Shown here: piece by piece, positions 8,840 to 9,984 of the stretch
Numbering within the stretch: the first letter of the stretch is position 1
Layout of the letters: each line of letters starts with the position of its first letter
Source: an uncultured Lachnospiraceae bacterium
GTDB taxonomy: Bacteria > Bacillota > Clostridia > Lachnospirales > Lachnospiraceae
Assembly: GCA_937915975.1 (NCBI GenBank)
Contig: CALGGL010000240.1
Location: 1 to 9,984, forward strand
DNA: 9,984 nucleotides
Direction of reading: 5' to 3'
The notes under the pieces: model-generated
What the model was told of the DNA's origin: nothing
What the model saw: the letters and a program-made list of their open reading frames with translations, nothing else
Databases searched by the model: none
Made by a program: the position numbers and the translations under genes

Positions 8840-9790
8840 CTATTTTTTTCTGAATCTTCCAAATTCCTTATATATGGAGTTGTAGTTAAACAATGCACCT
8901 ATAAGATTGGCATCATTGTTAAACTTTGTCACAACCACATTAGGCTTTGGAATATAGTCATCAAACTTTCTCAAAGGATTATCCTTATCAAAATCCTCTA
9001 TACTTTTCTTTATGTACTCCATAAGAAGAGGCTGTTTGCTGATTCCTCCCCCTACCGCTATCTTATCAAAATCGAATAAAACATTGAGGTTATAAAGTCC
9101 TACGGCCAGTATATCCGTATAATTCTTTAAGCCATTAAGCACAGCTTCTTCACCGCTTTCGGCACGTTCAAAAAGCTTTATTCCGTCAAGCACCTCAGGA
9201 TCATCCCCCGTAAGCTTACATACCTCACCGATAAGGCCCTTTGCGCCGTAGCTTCCCCATGTTGCTCCGAACTCATATCTGTTCATGGCATCAAGAATCA
9301 TAAAGCTGTACTCTCCGGCAGAATAATGTGTACCCGAATAAAGCTGTCCGTTAATTATTATTCCTCCGCCTACAGCGGTTCCAAGTACCATTACCGCACC
9401 GTTTTTAACGTCACTTAGGCTGCCCTTCCAATACTCGGCAAGTGCAGCACATTTTCCGTCATTTTGAATTGCGACTCTTAAGCCGTATCTGGTAGACATA
9501 TAATCAACCAGATACATTCCGGTAAGATACTTAAGCCAGCCTGCCGTCATGGTATATCCCCTGTTAATATCTATCATGCCCGGCATACTTACGGCAATTC
9601 CAGCTACTCTTTCCTTATATCCGGCTACTATATCATCAATAACCTTGAAAAAATTCTTTCTGTCAGCCTCATTATTATCGGTAGGCTGAGGTGTAGGAAC
9701 CTTATCCTTTTCGATTATATTTGCTTTTTTATCTATTACCGCATATTTTAAAAATGTTCCGCCCCAATCAAATACAAGATAGTTATTCAT
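8840..9790 (-). CDS. ROK-family sugar kinase lacking the zinc motif; candidate beta-glucoside kinase
   Basis: A 316-residue ROK-family kinase. The N-terminal phosphate-binding motif is FDWGGTFLK (7-15); the catalytic base is Asp111 in QNDGKCAALAE; the second phosphate-binding loop is GTAVGGG (137-143). The AGE stretch that usually continues to a zinc-binding His reads AGEYSFM (158-164), with Phe163 at the His position, and the CxCGxxGCxE zinc motif is absent, its place being held by YEFGATWGSYGAKG (172-185). It therefore belongs to the zinc-less ROK branch often found beside 6-phospho-beta-glucosidases. The neighbour suggests ATP-dependent 6-phosphorylation of a beta-glucoside (BglK-like); glucokinase or another hexose kinase is the alternative. 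ROK repressors have an N-terminal DNA-binding domain, which this lacks. The start at 9790 is set by GGAGG (9796-9800) 5 nt upstream; a longer frame from 9832 adds an unlikely MCFYPICVF leader. Confidence 0.88.
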   Translation of the reverse strand: MNNYLVFDWGGTFLKYAVIDKKANIIEKDKVPTPQPTDNNEADRKNFFKVIDDIVAGYKERVAGIAVSMPGMIDINRGYTMTAGWLKYLTGMYLVDYMSTRYGLRVAIQNDGKCAALAEYWKGSLSDVKNGAVMVLGTAVGGGIIINGQLYSGTHYSAGEYSFMILDAMNRYEFGATWGSYGAKGLIGEVCKLTGDDPEVLDGIKLFERAESGEEAVLNGLKNYTDILAVGLYNLNVLFDFDKIAVGGGISKQPLLMEYIKKSIEDFDKDNPLRKFDDYIPKPNVVVTKFNNDANLIGALFNYNSIYKEFGRFRKK

Positions 9791-9795
9791 TACTT

Positions 9796-9800
9796 CCTCC
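9796..9800 (-). promoter_or_regulatory. RBS that fixes the ROK kinase start
   Basis: GGAGG on the minus strand, 5 nt before the ATG at 9790. It places the DWGGT motif eight residues from the N-terminus, as in related kinases. Confidence 0.75.
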
Positions 9801-9842
9801 ATAACAAATACACATATAGGATAAAAACACATTGCTTATTTT

Positions 9843-9872
9843 TTGACACGGCATCATTAAGCTAAATGTAAT
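9843..9872 (+). promoter_or_regulatory. Consensus-like promoter facing right, antisense to the neighbouring ORF
   Basis: A perfect TTGACA (9843-9848) is followed after 18 bp by TGTAAT (9867-9872) on the plus strand. It points into the 3' end of the minus-strand ORF at the edge, so it would make an antisense transcript or serve a plus-strand gene beyond the window. No equally good minus-strand promoter for the ROK gene was found in 9791-9880; the best, GTGTCA with TTTTAT, is weak. Confidence 0.25.
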
Positions 9873-9880
9873 GTTGATTT

Positions 9881-9984
9881 TTAAGAAGCCGCCTTCTCGG
9901 CCTCATAAGCTTCCCTTACAGCCTTAGCCAGTTGGTCCCCACAGGAGGTTAATGCAGCGCCACCAGCGACAAGTGCGAGCATTG
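9881..9984 (-). CDS. C-terminal end of an unidentified ORF with a lipobox-like motif; runs off the right edge
   Basis: The last 33 residues before a TAA at 9881-9883 are visible: a hydrophobic run MLALVAGGAAL, then TSCGDQL, then a charged Ala/Glu-rich helix ending EAEKAAS. LTSC fits a lipobox ([LVI][ASTVI][GAS]C) directly after a hydrophobic core, so this may be a tiny lipoprotein with a mature part of about 20 residues. Equally it may be the ordinary C-terminus of a longer cytoplasmic protein. The ORF ends 90 bp before the ROK start. I do not recognise the family. The codons (GGG, CTG, CTC, GTC) look somewhat richer in G/C than those of the neighbours, but the sample is very small. Confidence 0.45.
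   Translation of the reverse strand, partial: MLALVAGGAALTSCGDQLAKAVREAYEAEKAAS

Noticed and set aside
9791..9832. Longer N-terminus for the ROK kinase
   Set aside because: The added MCFYPICVF leader is not a ROK feature and runs through the GGAGG ribosome site.

Overview
The window looks like chromosomal DNA of an anaerobic, low-GC Firmicute, most likely a Lachnospiraceae member (Butyrivibrio/Roseburia/Lachnospira-like). The signs are AT-rich sequence, strong AGGAGG-type ribosome sites, a stand-alone [FeFe] hydrogenase, a long fermenter-type citrate synthase, an NSS transporter, and a membrane EAL protein beside beta-glucoside genes. The taxonomic call is inference from gene content; no rRNA or marker gene is present.

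Left part (1-1738, minus strand): a 490-residue monomeric [FeFe] hydrogenase is followed 62 bp downstream by the 5' end of a strange ORF. Its first ~30 codons read as the winged-helix domain of a biotin-protein ligase (BirA) and the rest as tRNA dimethylallyltransferase (MiaA) without its P-loop. This is either an assembly chimera or a real gene fusion. On the other side of a compact divergent promoter region (1839-1914), citrate synthase runs on the plus strand (1947-3311).

Middle (3312-3618): the whole gap between the convergent citrate synthase and transporter genes is one giant imperfect palindrome of about 280-300 bp. It has perfect 20-bp outer arms, a perfect 17-bp middle pair and a perfect 10-bp inner pair. 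It resembles a MITE-like or repeat-type foldback element and could also act as a bidirectional terminator.

Right part (9790 down to 3619, minus strand): five co-directional genes with gaps of about 27-77 bp: ROK sugar kinase, GH1 6-phospho-beta-glucosidase, 7TM/EAL c-di-GMP phosphodiesterase, small Smr-domain protein, and NSS sodium symporter. The first two suggest a kinase-plus-phosphoglycosidase route for beta-glucosides such as cellobiose: phosphorylate, then cleave to glucose-6-phosphate and a sugar. No PTS or ABC genes are visible, so the importer must lie outside. The EAL protein could tie c-di-GMP level (motility/adhesion) to this locus, but that link rests on position only. At the right edge, the C-terminal end of another minus-strand ORF carries a lipobox-like motif.

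Most genes look ordinary and intact. The observations most worth checking are the BirA/MiaA chimera and the giant palindrome. I see no CRISPR array, tRNA, rRNA, transposase or defence system.
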